The translations under genes and the position numbers were made by a program. Shown here piece after piece: positions 43,286-52,233 of a stretch of DNA of 64,000 nt (within the stretch, counting starts at the first letter, position 1; each line of letters starts with the position of its first letter). Origin of the DNA: Ruminococcus sp. (lineage in GTDB: Bacteria > Bacillota_A > Clostridia > Oscillospirales > Ruminococcaceae); the NCBI RefSeq assembly GCF_024684275.1, contig NZ_JAIKXF010000091.1, positions 1 to 64,000 of the forward strand, given 5' to 3'. Below the pieces are notes generated by a model that searched no databases, was not told the origin of the DNA, and saw nothing but the letters and a program-made list of their open reading frames with translations.

Positions 43286-45883
43286 ATGAAAATTATACGC
43301 AAGATATGTTCAGCTGCCGCTGCAATGGCAGTCCTGACATCTATGACCTCGGCACTGCCTGCATTTGAAGCGAATGCTGCAACTAACATCAGCCTTTCAC
43401 CTTACGACGTTTACGACATAAACGGCGGTAAATTCGAGGGCTGGGGCACCTCTCTGTGCTGGTGGGCAAACCGTGTAGGCTATTCTGACAGCCTCGCACA
43501 AAAAGCCGCCGACACATTCTACGGCGACAACGGTCTGCGGCTTAATATCGCCCGCTTCAACATCGGCGGCGGCGATGATCCGTCACATGACCATATCACC
43601 CGTACCGACTCTAATATGCCGGGTTACACAAAATACAACAACGGCGTTGTCACATACGACTGGAACGCAGATGCTAACCAGCGAAATGTGCTCCGCAAGT
43701 GTATCGAAGCCGCCGGGGACGACATGATAGTTGAAATGTTCTCCAACTCGCCCCCGTATTATATGACACAGAGCGGCTGCAGCTCGGGAAACAAGGATTC
43801 CGGAAAAAACAACCTCCGCGACGATAAGTACACAGATTTTGCTGAGTACCTTGCTGAAGTAACTGCACACTACGAAAATGACTGGGGTATCCACGTTCAG
43901 AGTATCACTCCAATGAACGAGCCATATACCAACTACTGGGGCGCATACAGCGCAAAGCAGGAGGGCTGTCACTTCGACCAGGGCGCTTCAATGGACAAGA
44001 TATATCAGGAGCTTGCAAAGTCACTGAAAAAACGCAATCTCAACGATATTATCATAAGCGCAAACGACGAATCAATCATTGATACGCAGATAACCTCATG
44101 GAACAAAATGTCCAGTACAACAAAGGCTCTTATCGGGCGTATCGACACTCATACCTACGGCGGAAGCCAGCGCACACAGCTGAAAAATACTGCCATCAAC
44201 GCAGGCAGGAACCTCTGGATGAGCGAGGTAGACGGCAACGGCACATCAGGTCAGAACGCTGGTGCTATGGCTCCGGGACTCTGGCTGTCAGAGCGTATCA
44301 CAGCAGACTGCAACGGACTCAATTCCTCAGCGTGGATACTCTGGCAGGTAATTGACAAGCACGTAAGCTCTAAGGGCTACAACGGCAAAAAGGACTCCGG
44401 CATGGTGGACATGACAAAGGGCTTCTGGGGTACTGCTGTAGCAGACCACGACAAAAACGAGATAGTTCTCTCAAAGAAGTACTACTGCTTCGGTCAATAT
44501 ACACGCTATATCCGTCCGGGTATGACAATGCTGAAGTCATCCGGCAACACTATGGCTGCCTTTGATGAGAAAAACGGACAGCTGGTCATCGTTTCATACA
44601 ACACCTCTGCAAACAAGTCCGATATGGTATATGATCTCTCGCAGTTCAGCCAGTGCGGAACAAGCGCAAAGGTGATCCGTACAAGCAATTCTGAGAACTG
44701 GGGCGACGCAGGTACTGTAAATATAAGCGGCGGCGCACTCAAAGCTTCTCTTGCTGCTAATTCAGTAACTACATTCATCATTGAGGGTGTCAAGGGCGGC
44801 GAGACACTCACAGACAAGATCGACATTACTTCGGGTATGATAAGCGGCTCAGACTCATGGAAGAGCGATGCTTCAACAAGCTATGCCAAGGCATTTGACG
44901 GCAGCACTGCTACTTACTTCGACGGCGTTTCAGACGGCTGGGTACAGGTGGACTTAGGCGAGCTCTATGACATCACAGCCATCGGCTATGCTCCAAGAGG
45001 CGGCTATGAATACCGCATGACAGACGGAATGTTCAAGGCTTCTGCTGACGGCTCTAACTGGACTACACTTTATACCGTAAAAAGCAAACCATCTTCGGGT
45101 ATGCATTATGCGACTGCACTTTCAGGGGATACGCAGGCTCGTTACATACGGTATGAGGTGCCCTCAGGAGCTCCGAATAGCAGTGACAATCCTGACAGCT
45201 CATACTGTGCTAATATCGCAGAAATAGCTCTCTATGGAACTAAGGCATCACAGAGCACACGTCCAAAGTACGACAAGCTCACACCTGTTGCCGCTGCGGG
45301 CAGCAATTCATGGAAGGACACAGCCTCTGTAAGCTACGAAAAGGCTTACGACGGCGAACTCGACACTTATTTCGACGGTCTTGAGGGCGGATACGTACAG
45401 CTCGACTTCGGAAGTGTATGCAAGATCAGCAACATCGGCTTCTGTCCGCGAAACGGCTACGAAGCAAGAATGATCGGCGGTTTCATAAGCGTATCAAACG
45501 ACGGCGAAAACTGGACAAAGGTATACACAGTTGACAGCAAGCCTGCTTACAGAATGAACTATACCGAGGAATTCGAGAATATCAATGCTCGTTATGTTCG
45601 CTATGAGGTGCCAACAGGCGCTCCCACAAGTCCTCTCAGCACTGATGATGTTTATCTCTGCAATATAGCTGAGATAGCAGTATACGGTGAAAAAGGCAAG
45701 GAAGTCATTGGCGACGTAAACGGCGACGGCGAAGTAAAGGTTGCAGACCTTGTAATGCTCCAGAAGTATATGATCGGCGCCGGAAAGCTTACAACACCTG
45801 ATATGGGCGATGTAAACGGCGACGGAAATATTGACATTTTCGACCTCGTTGCACTAAGAAAGCTGCTTGTAAAAGGCGCTTAA
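43286..45883 (+). CDS. Secreted GH30 glycoside hydrolase with two CBM32-like domains and a dockerin
   Basis: An 865-residue secreted enzyme. A signal peptide (1-31, cleavage after EANA) is followed by a GH30-type catalytic barrel (about 35-490) with FEGWGTSLCWWA, acid/base Glu212 (PMNEP) and nucleophile Glu314 (WMSE). The start resembles endo-beta-1,6-galactanases (GH30_5), so plant arabinogalactan is a likely but unproven substrate. Two F5/8-type C (CBM32-like) domains (about 510-650 and 660-795) follow, then a type I dockerin (about 805-865) with two GDVNGDG calcium loops, which would dock the enzyme on a cellulosome scaffoldin. ATG 43286 follows AAGGAG. Confidence 0.92.
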   Translation: MKIIRKICSAAAAMAVLTSMTSALPAFEANAATNISLSPYDVYDINGGKFEGWGTSLCWWANRVGYSDSLAQKAADTFYGDNGLRLNIARFNIGGGDDPSHDHITRTDSNMPGYTKYNNGVVTYDWNADANQRNVLRKCIEAAGDDMIVEMFSNSPPYYMTQSGCSSGNKDSGKNNLRDDKYTDFAEYLAEVTAHYENDWGIHVQSITPMNEPYTNYWGAYSAKQEGCHFDQGASMDKIYQELAKSLKKRNLNDIIISANDESIIDTQITSWNKMSSTTKALIGRIDTHTYGGSQRTQLKNTAINAGRNLWMSEVDGNGTSGQNAGAMAPGLWLSERITADCNGLNSSAWILWQVIDKHVSSKGYNGKKDSGMVDMTKGFWGTAVADHDKNEIVLSKKYYCFGQYTRYIRPGMTMLKSSGNTMAAFDEKNGQLVIVSYNTSANKSDMVYDLSQFSQCGTSAKVIRTSNSENWGDAGTVNISGGALKASLAANSVTTFIIEGVKGGETLTDKIDITSGMISGSDSWKSDASTSYAKAFDGSTATYFDGVSDGWVQVDLGELYDITAIGYAPRGGYEYRMTDGMFKASADGSNWTTLYTVKSKPSSGMHYATALSGDTQARYIRYEVPSGAPNSSDNPDSSYCANIAEIALYGTKASQSTRPKYDKLTPVAAAGSNSWKDTASVSYEKAYDGELDTYFDGLEGGYVQLDFGSVCKISNIGFCPRNGYEARMIGGFISVSNDGENWTKVYTVDSKPAYRMNYTEEFENINARYVRYEVPTGAPTSPLSTDDVYLCNIAEIAVYGEKGKEVIGDVNGDGEVKVADLVMLQKYMIGAGKLTTPDMGDVNGDGNIDIFDLVALRKLLVKGA

Positions 45884-45891
45884 AGTAATAT

Positions 45892-45952
45892 AGGGACGCC
45901 CTCTCTTGCAAGGCGTCCCTCTTAAAAAAACAGTCCACCGGACTGTTTTTTT
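45892..45952 (+). terminator. Tandem terminator hairpins after the GH30 gene
   Basis: AGGGACGCC/GGCGTCCCT is followed by AAACAGTCC/GGACTGTTT with seven T residues. Confidence 0.88.
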
Positions 45953-45980
45953 ATTCACCCTTGCGGAGCGCTTCGTAACT

Positions 45981-46107
45981 GCGGGGCTTTGCCCCAGGCT
46001 AACCGCCTCAGCCCCTCTGTCGCTTTGCGACATCTCCCCACACTGTGGGGAGTCACCCCACCAGAGGCGCTGCCTCTGGACTCCGCCAAAGGAACACAGT
46101 CCCTTTG
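45981..46107. repeat. Hairpin-rich intergenic element
   Basis: Five small perfect hairpins follow each other: GGGGC-TTT-GCCCC, GTCGC-TTT-GCGAC, CCCCACA-C-TGTGGGG, AGAGGC-GCT-GCCTCT and AAAGG...CCTTT. There is no coding capacity. The GC content is above the surroundings. It has the look of a palindromic intergenic repeat family. Confidence 0.65.
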
Positions 46108-46136
46108 GAATCCCGTTCATGGATTCAGCATACAAA

Positions 46137-46176
46137 CAAAAACTCCCGAAAGCGTATTGCTCTCGGGAGCTTTTTT
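46137..46176. terminator. Bidirectional terminator, ends clpB
   Basis: CTCCCGAAAGC and GCTCTCGGGAG form a stem with T runs on both strands. Confidence 0.88.
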
Positions 46177-46177
46177 A

Positions 46178-48775
46178 TCATGTTGCAGTCAGCTTTCCGT
46201 TTGCATCAAGGTCAATGTCGATAACGTCCCCTGCTGAGAGATTACCGCCGATGATACGCTTTGCCGCTAAGGTCTCCACATTTCGCTGTATAAACCTTCT
46301 CAGCGGTCTTGCACCGAAGTTGGGATCATAGCCGCAGTCAACGATGTAATTCTTTGCTTCCTCGCTGACATTTATGCGGATATGCTTATCTTCAAGACGC
46401 TTCTGCAGATCAGCCAGCATAAGGTCAACTATCTTGATTATCTCGGTCTTGGCAAGCGGCTTATAGAAGATTATCTCGTCGAGACGATTGAGGAACTCAG
46501 GTCTGAACTGCGTTTTCAGCAGTCCCTCCACCTGTGCTCTTGCCTCGTCGGTTATCTCGCCGTTTTCGCCGATACCGTCAAGGATATACGGTGAACCCAG
46601 ATTAGAAGTCAGTATAATGATAGTGTTCTTGAAGTCCACTGTTCTGCCCTGTGAATCGGTGATACGGCCGTCGTCAAGGACTTGCAGCAGTATATTGAAC
46701 ACATCGGGGTGTGCCTTTTCTATCTCGTCAAAGAGAACTACAGAATATGGCTTTCTGCGGACTGCTTCTGTGAGCTGACCGCCCTCGTCATAGCCAACAT
46801 AACCGGGAGGCGCTCCGATAAGACGGCTTACGCTGAATTTCTCCATATACTCGCTCATATCGATACGGATAATATTTCTCTCATCATCGAAAAGTATCTC
46901 CGACAGAGCCTTTGCAAGCTCGGTCTTGCCGACACCTGTAGGTCCGAGGAAAAGGAACGAACCGATTGGTCTGTCGGGAGCCTGTATGCCTGCACGTGAA
47001 CGCAGGATAGCCTCGCTGACCTTTGTTACAGCCTCGTCCTGACCGATAACTCTCTTATGAAGCAAGCCTTCGAGACCGAGTATCTTCTCCTTTTCGCCCT
47101 CCATGAGCTTTGATACAGGGATACCTGTCCAGCGGCATACTATCTTTGCTATCTCGTCCTCAGTTACCTTGTCACGGAGCAGTCTGCCGTTTTCAACATC
47201 GTGTTCAGCCTGTTTTTCCAGCTCCTCCAGCTCTTTCTGGAGCTGTGGCAGCTTGCCGTATTTAAGCTCTGCTGCCTTGTTAAGGTCGTACTCTCGTTCA
47301 GCCTTGTCTATCTCACCGCCTGTGCGCTCTATCTCCTCACGGAGCTTCTGAACAGCGGAAATGTCGTTCTTTTCGTTCTCCCATTTAGCTTTCATGCCCT
47401 TGAACTTTTCACGGAGCTCAGCAAGCTCCTTCTGTATCTCCTCAAGATGCTCCTGTGAGATATTGTCGCTTTCCTTTTTGAGGGCGGCTTCTTCAATTTC
47501 AAGCTGAACTATCTTACGTGAGATAACATCAAGCTCAGTAGGCATGGAGTCCATTTCGGTACGTATAGTAGCGCAGGCTTCGTCTATAAGGTCGATAGCC
47601 TTATCAGGAAGGAATCTGTCGGTGATATATCTGTTAGAGAGCACTGCCGCAGAAATAAGGGCATTATCGCTTATCTTTACGCCGTGGAATACCTCATAGC
47701 GTTCTTTCAGACCACGGAGGATAGAAATAGTATCCTCAACGCTTGGTTCATCGACCATAACAGGCTGGAAACGTCTTTCGAGAGCAGGGTCCTTTTCGAT
47801 GTACTGGCGGTACTCGTTAAGGGTAGTTGCGCCGATACAGTGGAGCTCTCCCCTTGCAAGCATAGGCTTCAGGAGATTTCCTGCGTCCATAGCGCCGTCG
47901 GTCTTTCCTGCACCCACAATTGTGTGGAGCTCATCTATAAACAGGAGGATCTGTCCGTTGCTGTTCTTTATCTCATTGAGGACAGCTTTCAGACGCTCCT
48001 CGAACTCGCCGCGGTACTTTGCGCCTGCGACGAGAGCTCCCATATCAAGTGAGAAGACCTTGCGTTCTTTAAGGCTGTCGGGAACGTCCCCTGCCACGAT
48101 ACGAAGGGCAAGTCCCTCTGCAATGGCAGTTTTTCCGACGCCCGGCTCACCAATGAGCACAGGGTTGTTTTTCGTCTTTCTTGAGAGTATACGGATAACA
48201 TTTCGTATCTCGCTGTCACGTCCGATAACGGGATCGAGCTTGTTTCTGCGGGCAAGTCCGACAAGCTCCTGTCCGTATTTGGTGAGGACGTCATATGTGT
48301 CCTCGGGATTCTCATTGGTAACTCTGGTATTTCCTCTGACAGACATAAGTGCGCCGAGAAAGGAATCCTTAGTTATATTAAATGTTGCGAAGAGCTGTGA
48401 AACGTCCCTGTCCTTGCTGTCAATAAGAGAGAGCATAAGGTGCTCGACGGAAACGTACTCGTCCTTCATATTTGAAGCGATACTCTCGGCGGCTGTGAGT
48501 ACACGGTCACATTCCGCAGAGATACCGATATTGCTGCTTCTGCCGCTGCCTGTTACCTTTGGAAGGCCGCTTATCTTCTTCTCGATCTCACTGTCGAAAA
48601 TATCCTCATCTATATTCATTTTTTTCAAAAGCTGAGGTATAAGGCCGTTCTCCTGCCGAACAAGTCCCGCAAGAAGATGAATAGGCTCAATGACGGAATT
48701 TGACATCATCACAGCTATACTCTGTGCCTTCCTGACAGCGTCTACAGATTTCTGAGTTAATTTCTCTGCATTCAT
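46178..48775 (-). CDS. clpB: ClpB disaggregase (AAA+ chaperone)
   Basis: An 865-residue ClpB that threads aggregated proteins through its hexamer pore. It has the N-terminal Clp repeats, a first AAA domain ([13 protein letters not shown]), the long coiled-coil middle domain (about 400-525) that separates ClpB from ClpC/ClpA, and a second AAA domain ([13 protein letters not shown]). ATG follows AGGAG. No CIRCE or CtsR-type operator is seen, and it lies 48 bases after a ribbon-helix-helix gene. Confidence 0.97.
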   Translation of the reverse strand: MNAEKLTQKSVDAVRKAQSIAVMMSNSVIEPIHLLAGLVRQENGLIPQLLKKMNIDEDIFDSEIEKKISGLPKVTGSGRSSNIGISAECDRVLTAAESIASNMKDEYVSVEHLMLSLIDSKDRDVSQLFATFNITKDSFLGALMSVRGNTRVTNENPEDTYDVLTKYGQELVGLARRNKLDPVIGRDSEIRNVIRILSRKTKNNPVLIGEPGVGKTAIAEGLALRIVAGDVPDSLKERKVFSLDMGALVAGAKYRGEFEERLKAVLNEIKNSNGQILLFIDELHTIVGAGKTDGAMDAGNLLKPMLARGELHCIGATTLNEYRQYIEKDPALERRFQPVMVDEPSVEDTISILRGLKERYEVFHGVKISDNALISAAVLSNRYITDRFLPDKAIDLIDEACATIRTEMDSMPTELDVISRKIVQLEIEEAALKKESDNISQEHLEEIQKELAELREKFKGMKAKWENEKNDISAVQKLREEIERTGGEIDKAEREYDLNKAAELKYGKLPQLQKELEELEKQAEHDVENGRLLRDKVTEDEIAKIVCRWTGIPVSKLMEGEKEKILGLEGLLHKRVIGQDEAVTKVSEAILRSRAGIQAPDRPIGSFLFLGPTGVGKTELAKALSEILFDDERNIIRIDMSEYMEKFSVSRLIGAPPGYVGYDEGGQLTEAVRRKPYSVVLFDEIEKAHPDVFNILLQVLDDGRITDSQGRTVDFKNTIIILTSNLGSPYILDGIGENGEITDEARAQVEGLLKTQFRPEFLNRLDEIIFYKPLAKTEIIKIVDLMLADLQKRLEDKHIRINVSEEAKNYIVDCGYDPNFGARPLRRFIQRNVETLAAKRIIGGNLSAGDVIDIDLDANGKLTAT

Positions 48776-48823
48776 AATTATTCTCCTTTCGATCTTAACA
48801 TCTGAATAAAAACAAGTTCAGGA

Positions 48824-49474
48824 CTAAATAATATATTTCTCCAGCATAGCGCGGTAACTCTTTTCAAGGACAGACGCACTGTCTCTGAACTCATTAGGTG
48901 AAGCAAAATAAGTTTTTACAGCTCGGTCAAGGTCCTTTATATACTCGCCTATAGCTGCTCCTGCCTGCTCGGGATCAAGGGTATGGGTATTAATAAGCTT
49001 TCTTGCAAAGCTCCCTTCGCCTATCTCGCAGCTGTAGCCGTCAATGCCCATACGGGACAGGTAAGCGTTCTCGAGCTTTGCCCTGTAGGCAAAAAAGCTA
49101 TGGAACATATCAATAAGCGCCGCACTCTGAGTACGGATACTCACTCTGAGAGTACCGAGATACTCCGCAGGAGCACGTTCAAGCTCTACCTTATAATTAA
49201 TAGTAGGTCGGTATTTGTATTCCAGAGCCGTCCTCACTGTCATAAGCGACGGTGAGCGCTGTTCCTGCACACGGAAGCTGCTGCTGACCAGCTCAGCCAC
49301 CTGTCCGAATATCTCTCTCATACGCATTTCGGGAGTTACACAGGACAAATGCTCTGCAAGTATCTGATTAATAAGGTTAGACCGGCTTGTTCCCATTCGG
49401 TAAGCCTGCTGATCCACGGCTTTTATCACATCGTCCATAAGGACGAGGCTGTAAACGCTTTTTTTCACTGGCAC
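48824..49474 (-). CDS. Ribbon-helix-helix protein with an unknown C-terminal domain
   Basis: A protein of about 216 residues. The first 45 residues resemble a CopG/Arc ribbon-helix-helix (VYSLVLMDDVIKAVDQQAYR, then TSRSNLINQILAEHL). The remaining 170 residues match nothing I know. It is probably a DNA-binding dimer. It precedes clpB on the same strand and may be co-transcribed with it. GTG 49474 fits a GAAGGGAAG ribosome site; TTG 49489 and GTG 49468 are alternatives. Paired direct repeats around its own -35 box suggest autoregulation. Confidence 0.7.
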   Translation of the reverse strand: MPVKKSVYSLVLMDDVIKAVDQQAYRMGTSRSNLINQILAEHLSCVTPEMRMREIFGQVAELVSSSFRVQEQRSPSLMTVRTALEYKYRPTINYKVELERAPAEYLGTLRVSIRTQSAALIDMFHSFFAYRAKLENAYLSRMGIDGYSCEIGEGSFARKLINTHTLDPEQAGAAIGEYIKDLDRAVKTYFASPNEFRDSASVLEKSYRAMLEKYII

Positions 49475-49500
49475 ATCACTTCCCTTCAATTCTTATATAG

Positions 49501-49539
49501 ATAATAACACGGATTATAGAATTTGTCAAGCGGATTATA
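49501..49539 (-). promoter_or_regulatory. Promoter and direct repeats before the RHH gene
   Basis: On the minus strand TTGACA (49529-49524) and TATTAT (49506-49501) have a 17-base spacer. On the plus strand GGATTATA occurs at 49511-49518 and 49532-49539, 21 bases apart (two helical turns), flanking the -35 box: a likely operator for a ribbon-helix-helix dimer pair. Confidence 0.65.
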
Positions 49540-49566
49540 TAATTTTTCACGCAAATTTCACAGAGT

Positions 49567-49822
49567 AAAAAAAGTCCGCTCACAAGGAGCGGAGAATTCG
49601 ACCCAAACGATTTTCATCGCTTAGCACTGTAGGTCGAGCCATAGATTAATAAGTTAAAAAAAGTTATTGAGAATAGAAAACATGAAAAAATTACAAATGA
49701 AAGGGGTTAGTTTTATTACTTGACAAAACTATTTCTATGGCGTGCAAGTGAACTAATACACAATATCAAGCACATGAGAGGGGAGGGTACTTGATATTGA
49801 ATACCAATAATCTTCATTTGCT
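49567..49822 (-). ncRNA. Candidate structured RNA of about 255 nt
   Basis: No reading frame of note lies here. A minus-strand promoter (-10 at 49834-49829) would start a transcript near 49822, and it ends at TCCGCTC-N5-GAGCGGA followed by a run of T residues (49592-49567). Between them is an AATATCAAG/CTTGATATT hairpin with a C-rich loop (CCCTCCCCTCTC) complementary to ribosome-binding sequences, and a closing TCGACC/GGTCGA stem holding GCGAT/ATCGT. C-rich loops are used by many Gram-positive regulatory RNAs. I do not recognise the family. Confidence 0.5.
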
Positions 49823-49828
49823 GATATT

Positions 49829-49857
49829 ATTATATTGCAAATCAGCGTTATTTACAA
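49829..49857 (-). promoter_or_regulatory. Promoter of the candidate RNA
   Basis: On the minus strand TTGTAA (49857-49852) and TATAAT (49834-49829), spacer 17. Confidence 0.65.
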
Positions 49858-49862
49858 TATAG

Positions 49863-49896
49863 AAAAGTACACTAAAATATACTTTAGTGTACTTTT
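49863..49896. terminator. Perfect 14-bp palindrome, likely terminator of the lipoprotein gene
   Basis: AAAAGTACACTAAA and TTTAGTGTACTTTT flank six bases. On the minus strand it reads as a stem followed by T residues, 148 bases after the lipoprotein stop, and it sits just upstream of the small RNA promoter. 49897-50043 shows nothing else. Confidence 0.65.
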
Positions 49897-50043
49897 GCTT
49901 GAATTTTCGTGTTTTTTATAGTTAATTTTTTATGAATATGTTTTGAAATATTACATATTTACATTTAATTTGCATTTTATCTTTTCTGCTTCTGTACCGA
50001 CGTCCATTGAGCTGTCTTTACAAAGCCAATGTTACAGCCTTAT

Positions 50044-51366
50044 TTATTGTAATGAGAATTGATTTCCGCCGTCTGAAACAGTGAAATCCTGACTTCTGTT
50101 TCCGTTCACTGAAACGGCAAAGCTGCTGCCGCCGCTTACCTCCGGAGCAAGCATCATCACACATCGGAAATCGTTGTGTGGATTCATGGTTATCATACTA
50201 TTTCCATTCAGGAAAAGCTCCACTGAGCTGCCTGCGCCAACTGTTTCACCAAGATCAGCAACTATGTAAGGGAAATCGCTGTGTGTAGGCACAGAGACCT
50301 TGCTGCCTGCTGCATATACGCAGCCGCCTTTGAAGCTGAAGCTGCTTGCGGCATATATCGAGCTCTTTTCTTCTTTGGTTCCGCCCGAAAGCACCGTAAA
50401 TCCGCCGTTGATATTCAGAGTTCCCTTAGACTTGATGCCGTTTGTTCCGCCGTTTACAATGATATTTCCGTCGTTTATTGTAATATCGTCATTGGCAATG
50501 ATGCCCGACTTTCTAGACTCGATATTGTATGTTCCGCTTTCGATGATAACGTCGTCATCACTGTTGATGCCATGTGAGGCATTAGCCGTTATATTGAGTC
50601 CGCCGTTGCCCTTTAGTCTTATAGTATCATTGGAGAATATAGCTCCTGTTTCTGTGTTGCCCTTCTTTTCAACTCCGCTGGTGATATAGTTCACAGAACC
50701 TTCCTTAGGCTTTATGGTACAGCGCTTTGCTTCCTCTATAAAAATTGCAGGAGCTGACGAATTGGTAATATCCACGCCGTTGAGTACCACAGTTACCTTG
50801 TCCTCGGAAGCACCTGTATTCACACGTATCTGTCCTTCGGTCAGCCCGCCTGTGAATATATAGTCACCGCCTGCTGTTATTGTAATAACCGAGCCGTCTA
50901 CCGTGACATTGCTTCCATTGACCTTTGGAGCACCTCCGCTGCCCAGATCAATTTCTGCGGCATACTCCTTCACAGCCTCGGCTGGAGCGCCTCCTTCGCT
51001 TGCAGAGCCGCCCTGTGAGGTATTATTGTTATTTGAAGAACCGCCCCCTGATGAGCTCTCACTCTTTGGCGCACCGTCCTTCTTAGCAGTGGTTGTCGTA
51101 TCCGACTTCTTCTCACCTGCCTTAGTGGTGGTCGTCTTTTTGTCGGATTTTTCTTCCTTTTTGGCAGTAGTAGTTGTTGTAGTGTCCTTGTTGTCGGTTT
51201 CCGAAGATACCTGTTTCTTTTTGTCATTCTTTGTTGTAGTCTCAGTGCTGTCGGAAACAGTGCTGTCTGTGACTGATGAAGCTTTCATGTTGTCTTTTCC
51301 GCAAGAATAACCGCTGAAGATCATTGTGATTGCAGCCGCTGCTGCCCAAAGTCTTGAATACTTCAT
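50044..51366 (-). CDS. Lipoprotein with a DUF4353 (Cthe_2159-like) beta-helix domain
   Basis: A 440-residue secreted protein. The signal ends in a lipobox-like GYSC (Cys22), so it is probably lipid-anchored. A Thr/Lys/Ser-rich linker (about 25-120) would span the wall, followed by a right-handed parallel beta helix (about 140-440) with repeated short turns (DDDVIIESGTYNI, NDDITINDGNIIV, KGTLNINGGF). This resembles the Clostridium thermocellum Cthe_2159 group, whose member binds cellulose and pectic acid. It follows the DUF4956 and VTC-domain genes; the same trio recurs in clostridia as far as I recall. A strong stem-loop lies just upstream. Confidence 0.85.
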   Translation of the reverse strand: MKYSRLWAAAAAITMIFSGYSCGKDNMKASSVTDSTVSDSTETTTKNDKKKQVSSETDNKDTTTTTTAKKEEKSDKKTTTTKAGEKKSDTTTTAKKDGAPKSESSSGGGSSNNNNTSQGGSASEGGAPAEAVKEYAAEIDLGSGGAPKVNGSNVTVDGSVITITAGGDYIFTGGLTEGQIRVNTGASEDKVTVVLNGVDITNSSAPAIFIEEAKRCTIKPKEGSVNYITSGVEKKGNTETGAIFSNDTIRLKGNGGLNITANASHGINSDDDVIIESGTYNIESRKSGIIANDDITINDGNIIVNGGTNGIKSKGTLNINGGFTVLSGGTKEEKSSIYAASSFSFKGGCVYAAGSKVSVPTHSDFPYIVADLGETVGAGSSVELFLNGNSMITMNPHNDFRCVMMLAPEVSGGSSFAVSVNGNRSQDFTVSDGGNQFSLQ

Positions 51367-51409
51367 AATTATTTCTCCTTTTCCCCTTTAGAAACACCCT
51401 GATATAAAA

Positions 51410-51446
51410 TTTGCCAGACTCAATAAAGCTTATTAAGTCTGGCAAA
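51410..51446 (-). promoter_or_regulatory. Intercistronic 17-bp inverted repeat
   Basis: TTTGCCAGACTCAATAA and its inverse at 51430-51446 differ at one base around a three-base loop. It lies between the DUF4956 and lipoprotein genes with only a weak T run after it on the minus strand, so partial termination or RNA stabilisation could set the ratio of the products. Confidence 0.6.
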
Positions 51447-51483
51447 CGTTGGAGAGGGTTTTCTATAGTATTTAGTCTATTGA

Positions 51484-52233
51484 TCAGTTTTCATATATCT
51501 TGTCGTCGTACTTGAAGAAAACAAGATTTATAGTCATATTGCCGTTGAGTGCGCGAAGCTCATCAACGAATTTCTTCTGGTCGATGTTATCGAGAACATC
51601 AACGCTGTAGATAAGCTCAAAGAGAGTACCGAAGTTTGTTGTCTTAACTCTTCTGAGCTTGTGGAAAGTAGTATATCTTGCGAGTACAGGCTCAAAAACG
51701 CCCTGATAATCGAGGTTCTCAGGTATAGCTATCTTGAGAGTCATATGTCTCTTCTTGCAGCCGCCGAAGTCTGTCTCGCTGAGTATGAACATTACAATGC
51801 CGAGGATAATAAAGAATACGATAGCAAATCCGATATATCCGATACCGCAGGCAACACCGGCTGCCATTGCAAAGAATATGTAGGCTATGTCCTTCGGATC
51901 ACCTGCAACGCTTCGGAACCTTACCAGTGTAAAGGCACCTGCAAGGCTGAGAGCACCTGCTGTGGTATTGATAAGAAGAAGGATAAGCGATACTATAGTC
52001 GGGAGCATGATCATTGTCAGAACATAGCTCTGAGAATAGCCTTCCTTTCTATGAGTAACGATATAGATAAGACTGATAAGGAATCCTATCAAAAGTGCCG
52101 CACCAACGCAAAGGAAGAATTCTCCGGGCTTGATAGTGCCAAGAGCCGAATCGCTGCTGTTGATTATCGAATCAGACTCATAGTACTTTGAAAGTACATT
52201 TCCAAAAAAACCGTGTTCAAACATAAAAATCAT
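51484..52233 (-). CDS. DUF4956 membrane protein
   Basis: A 249-residue protein with four hydrophobic helices (about 38-60, 70-90, 92-112, 115-150) and a C-terminal cytosolic domain with alternating strands and helices. It matches the DUF4956 family, which has no established function but is often encoded beside VTC-domain proteins. Its ATG overlaps the VTC gene's stop by four bases, so the pair is co-translated. It may be the membrane partner or channel for the VTC product. Confidence 0.82.
   Translation of the reverse strand: MIFMFEHGFFGNVLSKYYESDSIINSSDSALGTIKPGEFFLCVGAALLIGFLISLIYIVTHRKEGYSQSYVLTMIMLPTIVSLILLLINTTAGALSLAGAFTLVRFRSVAGDPKDIAYIFFAMAAGVACGIGYIGFAIVFFIILGIVMFILSETDFGGCKKRHMTLKIAIPENLDYQGVFEPVLARYTTFHKLRRVKTTNFGTLFELIYSVDVLDNIDQKKFVDELRALNGNMTINLVFFKYDDKIYEN

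Noticed and set aside
45854..46331. Overlapping short frames after the GH30 gene on both strands
   Set aside because: They run through palindromic hairpins and terminators and match no protein family.
47799..48635. Plus-strand frame of 278 codons inside clpB
   Set aside because: Ser/Arg-rich mirror of clpB codons, with no start signal and no domain.
49863..49896. 14-bp palindrome as a replication or attachment site
   Set aside because: Position after the lipoprotein gene and a T run on the minus strand fit a terminator; no recombinase is nearby.
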